Assembly: GCA_028673005.1 (NCBI GenBank)
Contig: CM054118.1
Coordinates: forward strand, 90,620,858-90,684,857
Length of the DNA stretch: 64,000 nt
Direction of reading: 5' to 3'
Source of the DNA: Tanypteryx hageni
Taxonomy: Eukaryota > Arthropoda > Insecta > Odonata > Petaluridae
How positions within the stretch are numbered: the stretch's first letter is position 1; each line of letters starts with the position of its first letter. Positions 1 to 10,541 of the stretch are shown here, in pieces. A program made the position numbers and the translations under genes. The notes under the pieces are model-generated. The model worked only from the letters and a program-made list of their open reading frames with translations, did no database searches and was not told the origin of the DNA.

Positions 1-444
1 GCTTCTGTAAGAAACGTCTATCATTATATATTGACGTTCCTCACAGAGGAGGATATAACATACTAGTAGAAGGTTCTTGCATACTGCAAGCATTTCAGCT
101 CACCTTGAAAAAACATTCATATTTCATCATTACAATTATTTTTTTAGTTCTAAAGATTTCAGCTTCGTAGCTCATCCCGTAATGTATAAACAGTTATTTA
201 TTTGTTTAAACTTTAAGAATTTTTAACAGCCGTACAACCAAAAATATCAAAATTTCCGTAATCCCTATTTCGTTATTTTATGAAATTCTACCTTTACGTA
301 AAGTTTTGGTGGGACATTCGGAAATAGAGAAACTTGAATAAATTTGTTTAAGAAACAGCGAATTTTTGACGGCTGGCTGCGCAGTTGCACTTTATTAAGA
401 TTTTTAATTTTTGTAGTCGGTTTTCCATACAGTCCTACCTAAAT
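1..444 (-). repeat. Rep-B repeat, Helitron-like 3' part
   Basis: This matches, in reverse complement, the copy at 6480-7226. Shared landmarks are the terminal hairpin (TTGCATACTGCAAG at about 77-90), the adjacent CTAG (62-65), the run from about 110 to 440 and the flanking AGTCCTACC. The unit continues at 1160-1195 (CCAGCTCATCTGG) and is split by a Rep-A copy at 445-1159. Bases 1-60 look like the start of another unit placed head to tail. No protein is encoded. A hairpin about nine bases before CTAG is what Helitron 3' ends look like, but no Rep/helicase gene is present, so the class is inferred. Confidence 0.6.
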
Positions 445-1159
445 AAAAAATCGGACGTGGCCACCACATGACTTTCTCCATATCTGTAATATTTATAAAA
501 ATTCCAAATAGGTTATATGATAATAAATATTTTAGGAAACTGCGAGAAAATTTTAGATTTTTACAAAGAACAGAAATAAACTCAAACCATAGCCTTCTGA
601 TATTAGATATAGCCACAAAGCTCGGACAATTAAGAAAATAAAAATGGGCGTTACTAAGACGTAACTAAGCGTCAATTGTTAACAAAGAGTCATCGGTAGG
701 TGGCGTGGTGTTGGCAGGTATAAATATAAGATATCTCTTAAACAATGCATTATATGAAAACATGTTTCAAACAAAGGTTGTAGAAAGTTAAATTTCCTAC
801 AACTTTTATCCCAGCACAGTTTTACATTTATTAAATAATTAAGCAAATATTTCTAAATAACGGATAAGTAACAAAAGTAAACACCCACTTCCGGTCGACC
901 GATTTTTACCAAAAACTAATCAGTTCTTCTGACTCTTATAAAAATGTTAAATATAGAATTTCGCGTTGACCTGAATAATAGTTTTTGAGTTAGTGCACCC
1001 ACAATAAAGCTATCACACATACACAGACATCATCGAGAAAATGGTCAAAACGTGTTCAGGGGACCTCAAAACGTGTATTTCCTTTGAAATCTTGAAGTCG
1101 AATTTTTTCGTGAATACAATAATTTCCCCTATGCTACGTATATGGAGAAAGTATAAATG
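445..1159 (-). repeat. Rep-A repeat, near full-length copy
   Basis: This roughly 700-bp unit is found again at 25425-25990, 35328-35865 and 46147-47740. Its two ends carry ACTTTCTCCATA and its reverse complement (470 and about 1153), like a short terminal inverted repeat. Constant blocks include CACCCACTTCCGGTCGACC and GTTCAGGGGACCTCAAAACG. Reading frames differ between copies and are broken by stops, so it looks non-coding. It has inserted into Rep-B, whose two parts flank it. Its class is unknown; a non-autonomous DNA element is the simplest guess. Confidence 0.7.
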
Positions 1160-1217
1160 TAGTTAGTCTCCAGCTCATCTGGAAGTGTACACACACATAC
1201 ATATATATACTATTTAA

Positions 1218-1548
1218 AAAACGTAGACGACACATGTTTCTTCGCGGACGCCGCCAACGTACCCTGGTATTTCACTGAGTTTTCCGAGGAAGTAGATGAC
1301 AAGGTAGAGGCGTTAAATAGCATGATAATCAACATTTATGATCGACACGCTCCTATGAAAACGGTTCGCGCCTCCAAACGGCAAACGCCGTGGATAACGG
1401 AAGAAATAAATCACTTTATGAAACTTAGAGACGCTGCTTTTCGTGACTTCAAAAGAACGAAGGGGTTTGTTGATCATGAATACTACAAGCAATTGCTCAA
1501 TAAAACCAAGCAGATGCTAATAAACTCCAAGTTAAAATATTACCATTC
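1218..1548 (+). pseudogene. Non-LTR retrotransposon fragment (EN-RT linker)
   Basis: An open frame runs from about 1218 into the satellite that follows. It reads a linker typical of jockey/CR1-like polyproteins between endonuclease and reverse transcriptase: a segment ending in DRHAPMKTVR, then PWITEEINHFMKLRD, then a YKQLLNKTKQ-type basic helix. No endonuclease or RT catalytic motif is present, so this is a truncated fragment. The original Met codon at 1322 is internal to the domain and is not a real start. The frame continues into repeat-encoded isoleucine/leucine runs that are not protein. The CAT/CCT satellite begins exactly where the homology ends. Confidence 0.7.
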
Positions 1549-2150
1549 AATCATCCTCCTCATCATCATCCTCCTCATCATCATCCTCATCATCATCCGC
1601 ATCATCATCCGCATCATCATCCTCATCCTCATCATCCTCATCATCATCTTCCTCATCATCATCCTCATCATCATCCTCATCATCATCCGCATCATCATCC
1701 GCATCATCATCCTCATCCTCATCCTCATCATCCTCATCATCATCTTCCTCATCATCATCCTCATCATCATCCTCATCATCATCCGCATCATCATCCGCAT
1801 CATCATCCTCATCATCATCTTCCTCATCATCATCCTCATCATCATCCTCATCATCATCCGCATCATCATCCGCATCATCATCCTCATCCTCATCATCCTC
1901 ATCATCATCTTCCTCATCATCATCCTCATCATCATCCTCATCATCATCCGCATCATCATCCGCATCATCATCCTCATCCTCATCATCCTCATCATCATCT
2001 TCCTCATCATCCTCATCATCATCCTCATCCTCATCATCCTCCTCATCATCCTCATCATCCTCATCCTCCTCCTCCTCTGCCGCCTCCTCCGCCGCCTCCT
2101 CCGCCGCCTCCTCCGCCGCCTCCTCCTCCATCTCCTCCTCCGCCTCCGCA
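1547..2150. repeat. CAT/CCT/CCG satellite with ~90-bp higher-order period
   Basis: About 600 bp consists of CAT, CCT and CCG triplets. The marker CTTCCTC recurs at 1648, 1744, 1819, 1909 and 1999, giving spacings of 96, 75, 90 and 90 bases, so the array has a higher-order unit near 90 bp with length variants. The last 100 bp changes to CCT/CCG triplets. Long open frames on both strands are a by-product of the three-base period. Confidence 0.9.
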
Positions 2151-2190
2151 AGAAACGTCTATCATTATATATTGACGTTCCTCACAAAGG
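2147..2190 (+). repeat. Rep-B edge hairpin motif
   Basis: Nearly identical to bases 5-50: AAGAAACGTCTATCATTATA followed by TTGACGTTCCTCAC, an imperfect inverted repeat. The same motif is present at 6400-6502 (as a long palindrome) and at 18715-18750. Here it directly follows the satellite, so the retrotransposon fragment and satellite lie between two copies in the same orientation. Confidence 0.6.
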
Positions 2191-2917
2191 ATTTTTTTCG
2201 TAATGATAAATATTTGTCATGAATATTGAAAATACATATTATTGCTGCCCTTTTATACTCATGAGAGGTTGTCGCGTTATTTTTGGGAAATAATTTGTAA
2301 CGTGTTATCGATAATACATAATATTCAGAGTTTTTGAACCGGAAACTGGTTCACTTAAGAAAATCGGAGTCGTTTTTGTAATTGTATATAAAATACTTAA
2401 TTTATTCATATTCAAGCGTGGCATGGGTCTTTACGGAAATTTAATTTTTGCAAATATTTTAATTAAAGAGTGACTTCTTAGGACACAATTTGTTTTGAAT
2501 ATTTTTATGACGTGGGAATTATGAACGTTACTTATGTACTAGACGAATTATGGACATAATTAAGTATGAAATTGCGTGGTGTAAGATTTTTGATTTGATT
2601 TGCTTATTGTTTCGAAGTCATTCATCGGAAGCCTACTCAATAACAACCTATAATACCATATGAGACTCAATTTCCATTCTGGGACCGATCGGCCATGTTG
2701 TTTTTTTGGGATATCAAGTAATATCGATAGTGAGTATTATCGATTTGTGCTGTAGAGTTATTATAGTAATAATCTTGTGTGCTATTTATAGGATTGTGTT
2801 TTAAGTGACGCAACCCAAACCAACTCATCCGGCCCAACCCAACCCAAACCAACACAACCCAACCCCAACCCAATTCCACAAAGTCAGCAACTATTTTATT
2901 TTAATTTCTCTTTTCAG
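2191..2917. other. No gene seen; CCCAAC-rich tract at 2812-2876
   Basis: The first 600 bases are AT-rich and show nothing recognisable. At 2812-2876 there is an imperfect (CCCAA/CCCAAC)n microsatellite. It is not the insect telomere repeat (CCTAA). It ends 40 bp before a splice acceptor. Confidence 0.5.
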
Positions 2918-2977
2918 ATTTGCATAAGTCCCATGAAATTGGAGCTCAATGAAGAGAATGTTTGTCCAAATGCAGAG
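2918..2977 (+). CDS. Exon, linker-like segment of unidentified gene (copy A)
   Basis: Sixty bases lie between a good acceptor (pyrimidine tract, TTTTCAG) and GAG|GTAAAT. The frame is open in phase 0 and reads ICISPMKLELNEENVCPNAE. A diverged duplicate is at 12699-12750 with conserved intron on its 3' side. Short phase-0 exons rich in acidic residues and a KLE-type motif are common in linkers of insect transcription factors, but no domain is visible here and the gene is not identified. No upstream first exon or start codon was found, so the gene probably begins outside the window or in an unrecognised exon. Confidence 0.5.
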
Positions 2978-3468
2978 GTAAATATGTTTTGAATGAATTT
3001 TATCTCAATTGATGGGAATGTTATACTGTTTTAGTTATTCAGATTTATTTTCCCTAACATACAATTGGGAGGTTGTGTTTGATAACTTTGTAGTTTGGTT
3101 GAGCTTTTGTGAGAGTGTTGCAGAAGTTTGTTCCTGAATAAGTTCTTTGAGTCAGCTCTCTATGCTTTGCCATCAGTTTGACAAAATTAGTTTTGGATGA
3201 GAAATAAACGAATATAGTTGTATTTAAGCAATTGCTGTGGTGCTAAGGAAGGTGAGAATTCTTGGTTTTGTTGGTGCAAATCTCGGAGAAAATCTTTTTG
3301 TTTGATATTTCATCTCCCTTTTTTCCTAACTGCGACTGTTTCCAAATTATTTTTCTAGAATTAGTAATCTTTTCATTTTGCTGAGGACAGGAAATTGATA
3401 TAATATCATTTTAAGCATCTCTCTTTCAAGCGTTAATCAAGACAATATATTTCAGTAGTGTAACATAT
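2978..3468 (+). other. Intron, part of tandemly duplicated segment A
   Basis: Long stretches match the intron at 12751-12960 plus 16946-17135, for example GAGCTTTTGTGAGAGTGT and ATAGTTGTATTTAAGCAA. Around 3190 (ACAAAATTAGTTTTGGATG) this copy shows the site where the Tigger element sits in copy B, without the element. Confidence 0.7.
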
Positions 3469-4738
3469 AGGGTGGTTCAATTAAAGCGAATCATGTTCAA
3501 AATGAAAAAAAAATTCATAAAATGGATAAAATTGAAGGTTGATATGTTTCTTAAAACCTTTGGAAACAAAAGTTATTAGTTATTGGTTAAAAATTATTTC
3601 ATCCAAATGTGCACCCTTCTTTGCAATGCACTACTGCAATCGCTGGCAGAAGCTGTGCATGACCCTACGAAGCAGATCTGGAGAAATGGCATCAACCTCC
3701 TGGCAAATTCTGGCCTTTAGGTCTTCAATATCGTGGAGTCGATGAGAGAACACCTTCTCTTTCAGATACCCCATAAGAAGAAATCAGGGGCTGTTAAATC
3801 CGGAAGCCATGGAATGTCACCAAACTGGGAAATGATGCATCCTGGGAAGAACCTGCACAGTGTTTCCATGCTGTAACGAGCCCTGTAGGCAGTGGTCCCA
3901 TCTTGTTGAAGCCATGCATTTTCAAGCCGACATGCACTGATGTAACTCGGAAACAAGGAAATTTGTCATCATTTCTGCATACCACTCTGCGTTTGCTGTT
4001 GTTGCTCGGCCGTCAGCATTTTCAAAAAAATAAGGCCCAATGACACCACACCACACAACAACCTTTTTGCTATAAACTTGTCTTTCTTGAATTTCTCGCG
4101 GATTTTCGGCTGACCAGTAAATTTTGTTTGTTCACAAAACCTTTCCGGAAGGAATTGGCCTCACCAGTCATTACAAGAGAGTTAAGAAAATCTGGATTCT
4201 GATTTGTCATGTCCATTAAATTCTCACAACACCACAATCAGAGTTGCTTGTCATGTTGGCTCAGTTGTTGCGCTAACTGAATTTTGTATGGGTGTAGTCG
4301 GAGGTCAAAGTGCATAATTCTCGACAGGCTACAGTGAGACAGTTGCAGCATATGGTCATGTCGCCGTGCTGAACGCGACGCAGGCTCTGCTCTAAGGCAA
4401 CTCTCACATGCTCCATGTTTTCAGGTGTTCTGGCTGTTTTTAAATGTGGGTGTGGTTTATTCTGAACTGATCCACTCAGGAATTGTCTTGCGTAATGGCG
4501 CTTGTCCCCGGCTGCGCTCATCACCAATCTTCTGCCTAAATGCATGTTGAACTTCCAAAATGGAGTTTGGTTTTATAAACTGTTCCGCAACAATCACGCG
4601 CTCCTGCACTGGCCAGCGATCCATTGTGTACTGAAACCAAGGTCTTGCAACACCTATTGCCACATCTCTTGTTACCCCCACTCAAACCACTACCCAGTGT
4701 CACCAACCTAGAACTGGTTCGCTTTAATTGAACCACCT
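3469..4738 (-). mobile_element. Mariner/Tc1-type element with DUF4817-like transposase
   Basis: Inverted ends GGTGGTTCAATTAAAGCGAA (left, about 3471) and its complement (right, ending about 4738) bound 1.27 kb. The element lies in an intron. The duplicated intron at about 17600 passes directly from GTGTAACATAG to TTTTTCATTTTCA without it, so this insertion is younger than the segmental duplication. The transposase is on the minus strand and broken. Confidence 0.85.
3735..4680 (-). pseudogene. Broken DDE transposase (DUF4817-type helix-turn-helix)
   Basis: Read on the minus strand in shifting frames. The N-terminal helix-turn-helix (about 4650-4500) contains WPVQERVIVAEQFIK and ILEVQHAFRQKI, as in DUF4817-type insect transposases. 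A central piece (4450-4240) carries the PENMEHVRVALEQS block. The C-terminal catalytic part (3960-3762) has AWLQQDGTTAYRAR, with the second catalytic Asp, and WLPDLTAPDFFLWG, with the third. At least three frame changes and a stop after FLWGI mean no working enzyme can be made. Confidence 0.85.
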
Positions 4739-5064
4739 GATTTTCATTTGCTTATTTATTTTAAGTGATCAAAATTGTCCTTAGGTAATTAGTTTCTAAT
4801 ATACTAATAATAATGAATAAGTGAGTTCTGGTGAACAACTAAGCATAGGTGTCTGATTCTGTAAACATATTTAGAAACTGACATACCTTATTAGCTTTAG
4901 TTGTTTGTGCAGTAGGTATTCTACTGATTTTGTCAAAATAATGCATTTGTTGATAGATGGGATGTAAGTTTGCTTTAAAATTGCCATTCCTTTGAATTGT
5001 GAAATGGTTTTTCCAGATTCATCTCATTCTGTTTATTCTAACCTTAATATATTTGATTTTTCAG

Positions 5065-5190
5065 GAAGGACCTACTGACGATCGAGTATCAGAACATATA
5101 CAAGGAGGCAGTGAGACATTAAATGAATTGGAAAGAGGGTTGGAAGAGGATTTAGTCGAAAGTGAGCCTCAGGAAAAGTTTTCTGAAGAG
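5065..5190 (+). CDS. Exon, acidic linker segment of unidentified gene (copy A)
   Basis: 126 bases (42 codons) between TTTTTCAG and GAG|GTAAAT, open in phase 0. The product starts EGPTDDRVSEHIQGG and ends PQEKFSEE; it is acidic and has no recognised domain. It follows the 2918-2977 exon without changing frame. The exon at 17893-18018 has the same length and phase and the same place in the duplicated segment, so the two are probably paralogous although their sequences have diverged strongly. An AUG at 4999 lies in the intron and is not a likely start. Confidence 0.6.
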
Positions 5191-5319
5191 GTAAATGAAG
5201 CAGATGGTTTGTGCAGTAATGTGACTTAAATGAAAAAAGTTGATTGCCCATAGATGGACAGACAGCAATCTAATAATATCATTTAAGAAACATGTTATAA
5301 AGAGTTGCAGAAAGGTACT

Positions 5320-5500
5320 TGGTTTACTACAGTAAAAATTGATGGAATATTATGATACTATGTAGATAGGCATAAGGTGTAATTTGGGAATAATATTGAA
5401 ATGAAAAAATTCTGCTATGGCCGGGAATTGAACCCAGATCTTCCACTTGCCAAGGAGGGTCATAGTAGAATTTTTTCATTTCAAAATTACAGTAAGTCCT
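5320..5500 (-). mobile_element. tRNA-Gly-like SINE (SINE-E), minus orientation
   Basis: On the minus strand a tRNA-like head (5490-5405: TGGCAAGTGGAAGATCTGGG, then GGTTCAATTCC-type B box) is followed by TTTTTTCATTTCA and a body with ATGCCTATCTACATAGTA. Other copies are at 5950-6135, 23245-23840, 44831-45250 and 57029-57130. Confidence 0.65.
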
Positions 5501-5944
5501 CCGATTGATGTAGTCCCGATTTGCATTGATTTGATATAACATCGTTGCTGACCGGTGTTGTCGGAATTTTTTTAAATTTTCGCCTTTTTAAATGAAATTT
5601 AAAAAAATGAGCAGAAAATGAAAAATGCGTTGTACTTGCCTCTTTAGTGGCATGAAAATCATTATCTACTTTATTTCCTTGATTCAAGTTGTTTAGTCCT
5701 GTTAAAGGAGACAACGAAGATGATTATTCTTATTCACCTGCTTTGGAGAATATTTTTGCGAGGCGTCTTGATATTTATGAGCGAGGTGCGTATGTTTTCA
5801 TTCATAATTGTTGCCGGATGCATCATTGGTGTTGTTTCTTCAAGATACATTGTTTAGATTGGTATATACATGAATTATAGTGGCCACGAAAATCTAGTTT
5901 CGATATACGTACTTTCGATTTACGTGGCACTTTCCTTGAACGTA

Positions 5945-6140
5945 TCCCAACATACACCGAGGACATACTGTATTCCCAAATAACAGCTTATGCCCATCTG
6001 CATAGTACCATATTATCCCATCAATTTCTAGCTTTGGCAATCTCACCATTTGAGAGGGAGGGGTTTTCTATGACGTTCTCTTAGGGGATATCTATTGGGG
6101 CTGGTTGATACTAGCTTGGCTAGCCCGGACCCATCTAAAA
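5945..6140 (-). mobile_element. SINE-E body fragment
   Basis: Reverse complement of the SINE-E body seen at 44960-45110: shared GATACTAGCTTGGCTAGCCC, the CAATCTCACCATTTGAGA block and CTTATGCCCATCTGCATAGT. The tRNA-like head is missing, so this copy is truncated. Confidence 0.55.
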
Positions 6141-6192
6141 AAAGAGTATAGTTGTGCAAAAAAGTGAATTGCCTTCTACACTTACCATAGTG

Positions 6193-8078
6193 CAGGCATG
6201 TCAAACTCGAAGAGGCATAAGGGCCGCATTGAAGGGATGGATGTTATAGAAGGGCTGTGTTGGTATTACGATTACTTAATGATGGCCACAATTGGTTAAA
6301 TAGACTTCATTTTTGCCATTAAAACAATAATTTATGAAATGCATTCTATTATATCTTGATTACTATTAAAAAATCTCATCACCTTTTAATAAATAGAGTA
6401 TCATTATATATGGACGTTTCTTACAGAGGAGGAGGATATAACATATATACATATTATGTTATATCCTCCTCCTCCTCTGTAAGAAACGTCTATATATAAT
6501 GATAGAAGGATACAAACGTATAGGCACTTTCACATGAGCTGGAGATTTGAAATTTTCTTTTAGGTAGGATTTTGTGCAAAACCGACTAGAAAAAACTAAA
6601 ATCTTGAAAAAGTGCAACAATGCGGCCGCTAAAAATTCGCAATTGTTTAAATAAATTTTCAAGGTTTATGTATTTCCGAATGTGCTATGGAACTGAAATG
6701 TTTTTTGAGGTAGGATTTGTAAAAAAACAAAATAGGAATTATAGAAATTTTGATATTTTAATTTGTGTTGCCATTAAAAATTCTTAAAATTTAAACAAAT
6801 AACTGTTTAGGTACTACGGGATGAGCAATGGAGCTGAAATTTTCAAGTTATTTTCAGAGTAGTGCATTTGCACAAATAAAATTTTGAATCTCTCCATAAA
6901 TATATTGTGGCGGCCGTTAAAAATGTTTAAAATTTACCCAATTAGAAAAATATTATTTCACTTCTAGAAGTGCTACACCTTTAAAATATGGCAGAAATGT
7001 GTAGCATTACTACTCCATAATGGAGAAAGTATAAAATTCTTAAAATTGCAAAGTTTGGAGATTGTTTTAATCTATTATTTTTACATAGGGGAAAAATGAA
7101 AATCGCTGCGGAGGTGAAATCTTTAGAATTGAAAAAATATTTGTAATGATGAACTATATGTCTGAAAAATGAATGTTTTTTCAAGGTGAGATGATATACT
7201 TGCAGAATGCAAGCACCTTCTACTAGTCTTTACATATAATTACTCAATGTCTTGGTCAATCCGTCCCCCCTTTTATCTCTTGAACAGTTTGTCATAGAGA
7301 AGCGTTGTAAATGCCATTTTCTTTCTGCCAACTAGGAGACCCTGGGAAAACTATTTTAGTTTACGGATGTGTCCCGGATTCGACTCCGGGAGACGATTAT
7401 ATTTTTCCATATGTTTACAAAGGAGTTTCGATTTTTCAAGGCGCAAGGTTTATTTCTTTCTTTGACGGCTAAAACTATAAAATATCTTATTCTTGCGATG
7501 TTTTGATGTTACATGGAATAATTTGTCAGAAACTCGCATTTCTTTTCGAAATTTTATGACTTTTTCATACTCTTTCTGGGTGTTGCCAAGGCGACCCACA
7601 TTGTTGCTTCCGATTGAATTAGCGTCTATTAATCCTTCAAATAGATGGAGGAATTGTGTTATTTGCTTTGTGCTTTTTATGAAGCATCAAAATTATAGTT
7701 TTAGCAAGGTCAATCTTAATAAATTGCAACGTTAGTAATTACAGATTATTATTATTATTAATTGTCCAAAAGAATAAAGCTTTCTTTATTTCAATACTGG
7801 AATGTGACCTTTTTCGTAAGGAGAAGCAATTAAAATTGCACATATAAATTATAAAAACAAGCATGAAATTCAAAACGTCAGTTGTCTAGTTGTGTATAGA
7901 GAAATGGGCTATTATTACTTTTAAACATGCAGATTTCTGACTGACTTTGCAGAAGTTTTTGCGGGTACCATTAGTTTATATAAAATATCAAACTATTTAG
8001 TATAGAAAAAACTTGGGGCTGCAGTATGGCAGAGAGAGGACCCTATGCAGCCCACGAGTCACTAGTTGGACATGCCTG
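6193..8078. mobile_element. hAT-type non-autonomous element with 8-bp target duplication
   Basis: Ends are CAGGCATGTCAAACT and the complementary TTGGACATGCCTG. Flanking octamers are CCATAGTG (6185-6192) and CCATAATG (8079-8086), one mismatch. Eight-base duplications and CAG...CTG ends are hAT hallmarks. Inside lies a Rep-B copy (6395-7226) and about 850 bp with no coding capacity. No hAT transposase is seen. Confidence 0.8.
6395..7226 (+). repeat. Rep-B copy with 5' palindrome and 3' hairpin
   Basis: It begins with a palindrome of about 105 bp (6400-6502), arms containing GGACGTTTCTTACAGAGGAG and complement. The body matches 1-440 in reverse. It ends with hairpin CTTGCAGAATGCAAG (7199-7213), nine bases, then CTAG (7223-7226) before T. 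This arrangement fits a Helitron-type 3' end. It is nested in the hAT element. Confidence 0.6.
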
Positions 8079-8162
8079 CCATAATGTTTTCAGGATAATG
8101 TTTTAAAATTTGATAATTAGGAATCTTTTGTAAAATAACTTGTCCTTTTTCATTTTGTATAG

Positions 8163-8345
8163 ACTTGTGAAGTCACAGTCGAAACCACAGTGGAGAATCC
8201 ATCGTCAGCTGAGATGCCTGTGCCTAGCTCAAGGAGCTTGCGAAAGAGGAAGAGAGACACAAGGTCGAACATTGGAGAGCAGCAGCAGAAGATTCAAATG
8301 GAGGCAGAGGAACTGAGGGAAAAGGACAAAGACACAAGCCAGAAG
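8163..8345 (+). CDS. Exon with basic then glutamine/glutamate-rich segment
   Basis: 183 bases (61 codons) between TTTTGTATAG and AAG|GTATAT, open in phase 0 and in frame with the exons at 2918 and 5065. The peptide begins TCEVTVETTVENPSS, has a basic cluster SLRKRKRDTRS that could be a nuclear localisation signal, then GEQQQKIQMEAEELREKDKD, a charged stretch likely to be helical or coiled. No catalytic or DNA-binding domain is seen. The reading frame stays open past the donor by chance. A nuclear protein is a reasonable guess only. Confidence 0.6.
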
Positions 8346-10154
8346 GTATATTTGTGCCACCATTATGGGGAAGAATACTCGAGTAATTGTACAGTCATCC
8401 CTTACTTAATGCTCTTAATTGGGTGCTTAAAAACAGTACTTACTGAAACCGTATTAAGCAAGGGAATTTTTCTCATAAAAGCTAATGTACTGCCACTCCC
8501 CGACTTGCATAAACTTTCCGTAAGCCACAAACAAAAATAATTGAAAGTGGATAAATATCACAGTACTTGAGTATTTTGTGACCCCTTATTTTTCATCTTA
8601 TATATCATGTAATGTGCCAGTTGAAAGTGTTGAATTCTGGTAGTGCAACCTTCAGTTCCCCTAAAATTTAGAGCATTTTCTTTAGTTTGTTTCCATATGA
8701 TTTCTATCTTCATGAAAGTAAAGAGAAAGCATTCAAATGTATACCTGTACTTCTAATTGATGGAATACCTTTTAATTACCTGTATTTATGTATTAATGAA
8801 GAAAAAATGATGTAATTATCGCAGTGGGTAGCTCACTAGTCAGAAATGCTTTAAGAATGTTGTGTTGTGGGATCAGCTAAGAGCCAAACAAATGCCTACC
8901 TACTAGCGCATCTTTAACTAACATACAAACATAACACGATAATGTTGCCGTAGATTGTTTCTACCTTGCTCGTCTCATTTCTTTTTAAAAATTCATTTAC
9001 TCATATTATATGGTTAAAAATTTACACTTGGCAACACAGTCTAATACCGTAAATGTTAGAATGTGTTGCGGAAACGGCTCCCTGATTTTACCAAGATCTT
9101 TGCATGTAAACTAACATTTATTCTTAAGTTTATTTGATGAATTATTGGTAATTTTGTGGATATTTATTTTTCTTTTCATAATGGAGGTTGAAAGATTAAA
9201 TAAGGTTATATGAGAACTTTATTAAATCTACTTCCATAATAATAAGTTACTTAAAAATTAAAAGTTAGTGAGGCAAGGCCTCAGATCAAGGTTATGGGTA
9301 AGGCTACGCTTAGAAATATATTCAGAACAAGAGATGATTTCACTGTTTCAAAAACATAACTCATGTAATTTTCGACTCCCTAATTTTTGGGTAAAAAATA
9401 GGTCTCAAAAAGTTACAAATTACGCGAGTATATACGGTAGTTAGGTGTTTGCGAAGGGATACTGCGTATGGCAGCGGAGAGTCTAGGCGGCTGACATCTC
9501 CCATTGATCTTAAAACCTTGCATTACTTCCTTCGCCCTCCATTTTAGAACACCACAAGACGGTACTGCACATCCAGTTGACACCCGTCTTCATTCGGGCT
9601 CCCTACAATAGTTCTCTACGCTGTGGTTCTCAAAGATTAGTTAAACATAAATACAAATTTTAAACTATTCGTTTAATTATTCCATTATGCAAAAGAAATT
9701 TACGTGGCCTGTGTACTTCAAACTTGGTTCAATGTCCTCAGTTCTCATGCAACGCGACAGTATTTCCATCTTGCAGCGAAATGCCGAACTTTGCGATGTC
9801 TTTACAAAATAGTGCTGTAATAACGAGAGTGCCGGATTATTGAGAGTTTACCGTAATTAACGAAATGGCTCAAAAATTCAATTTTTGATCTATTAAGCTT
9901 TCGTTACTTTATAATTCTGTGAAATGCAAAAACCGGTCAAGAAAATATTTTCAGTGGAAATTACAAAAAGTCTTTTGATACTGTTATGGAATCTTTCCAC
10001 TAAGTTAAGCCTTCCCATGTGGAATTAGTTTTTAATTAAGTTTTGCAAATCTTCTGTTTGTTAAGAGGAAGGGGTGAAGAAGTTACACAAAGTTTTAGAA
10101 AGAAATAGAATCAATAAACACAATAATATTTTTTCCCAAATCATTTTCTGCTAG
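8346..10154 (+). other. Intron-like stretch, no gene recognised
   Basis: AT-rich, with many stops on both strands. 9440-9660 is locally richer in G+C with no recognisable product. No element borders could be fixed. Confidence 0.4.
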
Positions 10155-10244
10155 AATGAATGTGTGGCTGCGAGTGACGAGAGATCAACGGAGAGAGATG
10201 TGTAGGTAGGATGTTTGCAGGATGGAAGTGACACAAGTTCAGAG
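10155..10244 (+). CDS. Candidate exon with an in-frame stop, or 24-nt microexon
   Basis: Acceptor TTTCTGCTAG precedes 10155 and a strong donor GAG|GTAAGT follows 10244. The 90 bases are a multiple of three but contain TAG at codon 17 (10203-10205) in phase 0. A second acceptor-like GTTTGCAG precedes 10221, and using it leaves a 24-base exon, DGSDTSSE, that is open and in phase. So this is either a microexon, a poison exon or a decaying exon. RNA evidence would decide. Confidence 0.35.
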
Positions 10245-10541
10245 GTAAGTGGGAAAGTAAAGAGGATGTTTTCATATGCCGTTTTAGGGCAGTTACAAAT
10301 TCATATCATGTCTTGCAATCTGCTTATTGCAGCCCTGCTTGTAGCATCAATAAAATGTGTTTACTTCCACCCGTCATGGTAAATTAATGCAGTGGAAATC
10401 ATGAATATGGGTGGCTATATTTTTAGAAATGTATTCGAAAATTCTAAAGAGCCTTCTGGCAGAGAACGTTTCAACTATCTTCGATGGTCCCCCATTTAAG
10501 GTTTGATCAGTTCCTTATATGGCCAAGAGATGGCAGTAATA

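Noticed and set aside
404..616. 70-codon minus-strand open frame (also seen in part at 47.9 kb)
   Set aside because: Lies within Rep-A; the frame is not kept across copies, so it is not evidence of a Rep-A protein.
1547..2131. 194-residue Asp/Glu-rich and 203-residue Arg/Met-rich minus-strand open frames
   Set aside because: They result from the three-base period of the satellite, are open in several frames at once and have no gene context.
2812..2876. Interstitial telomere repeat
   Set aside because: Unit is CCCAA/CCCAAC, not CCTAA, and it is short and irregular.
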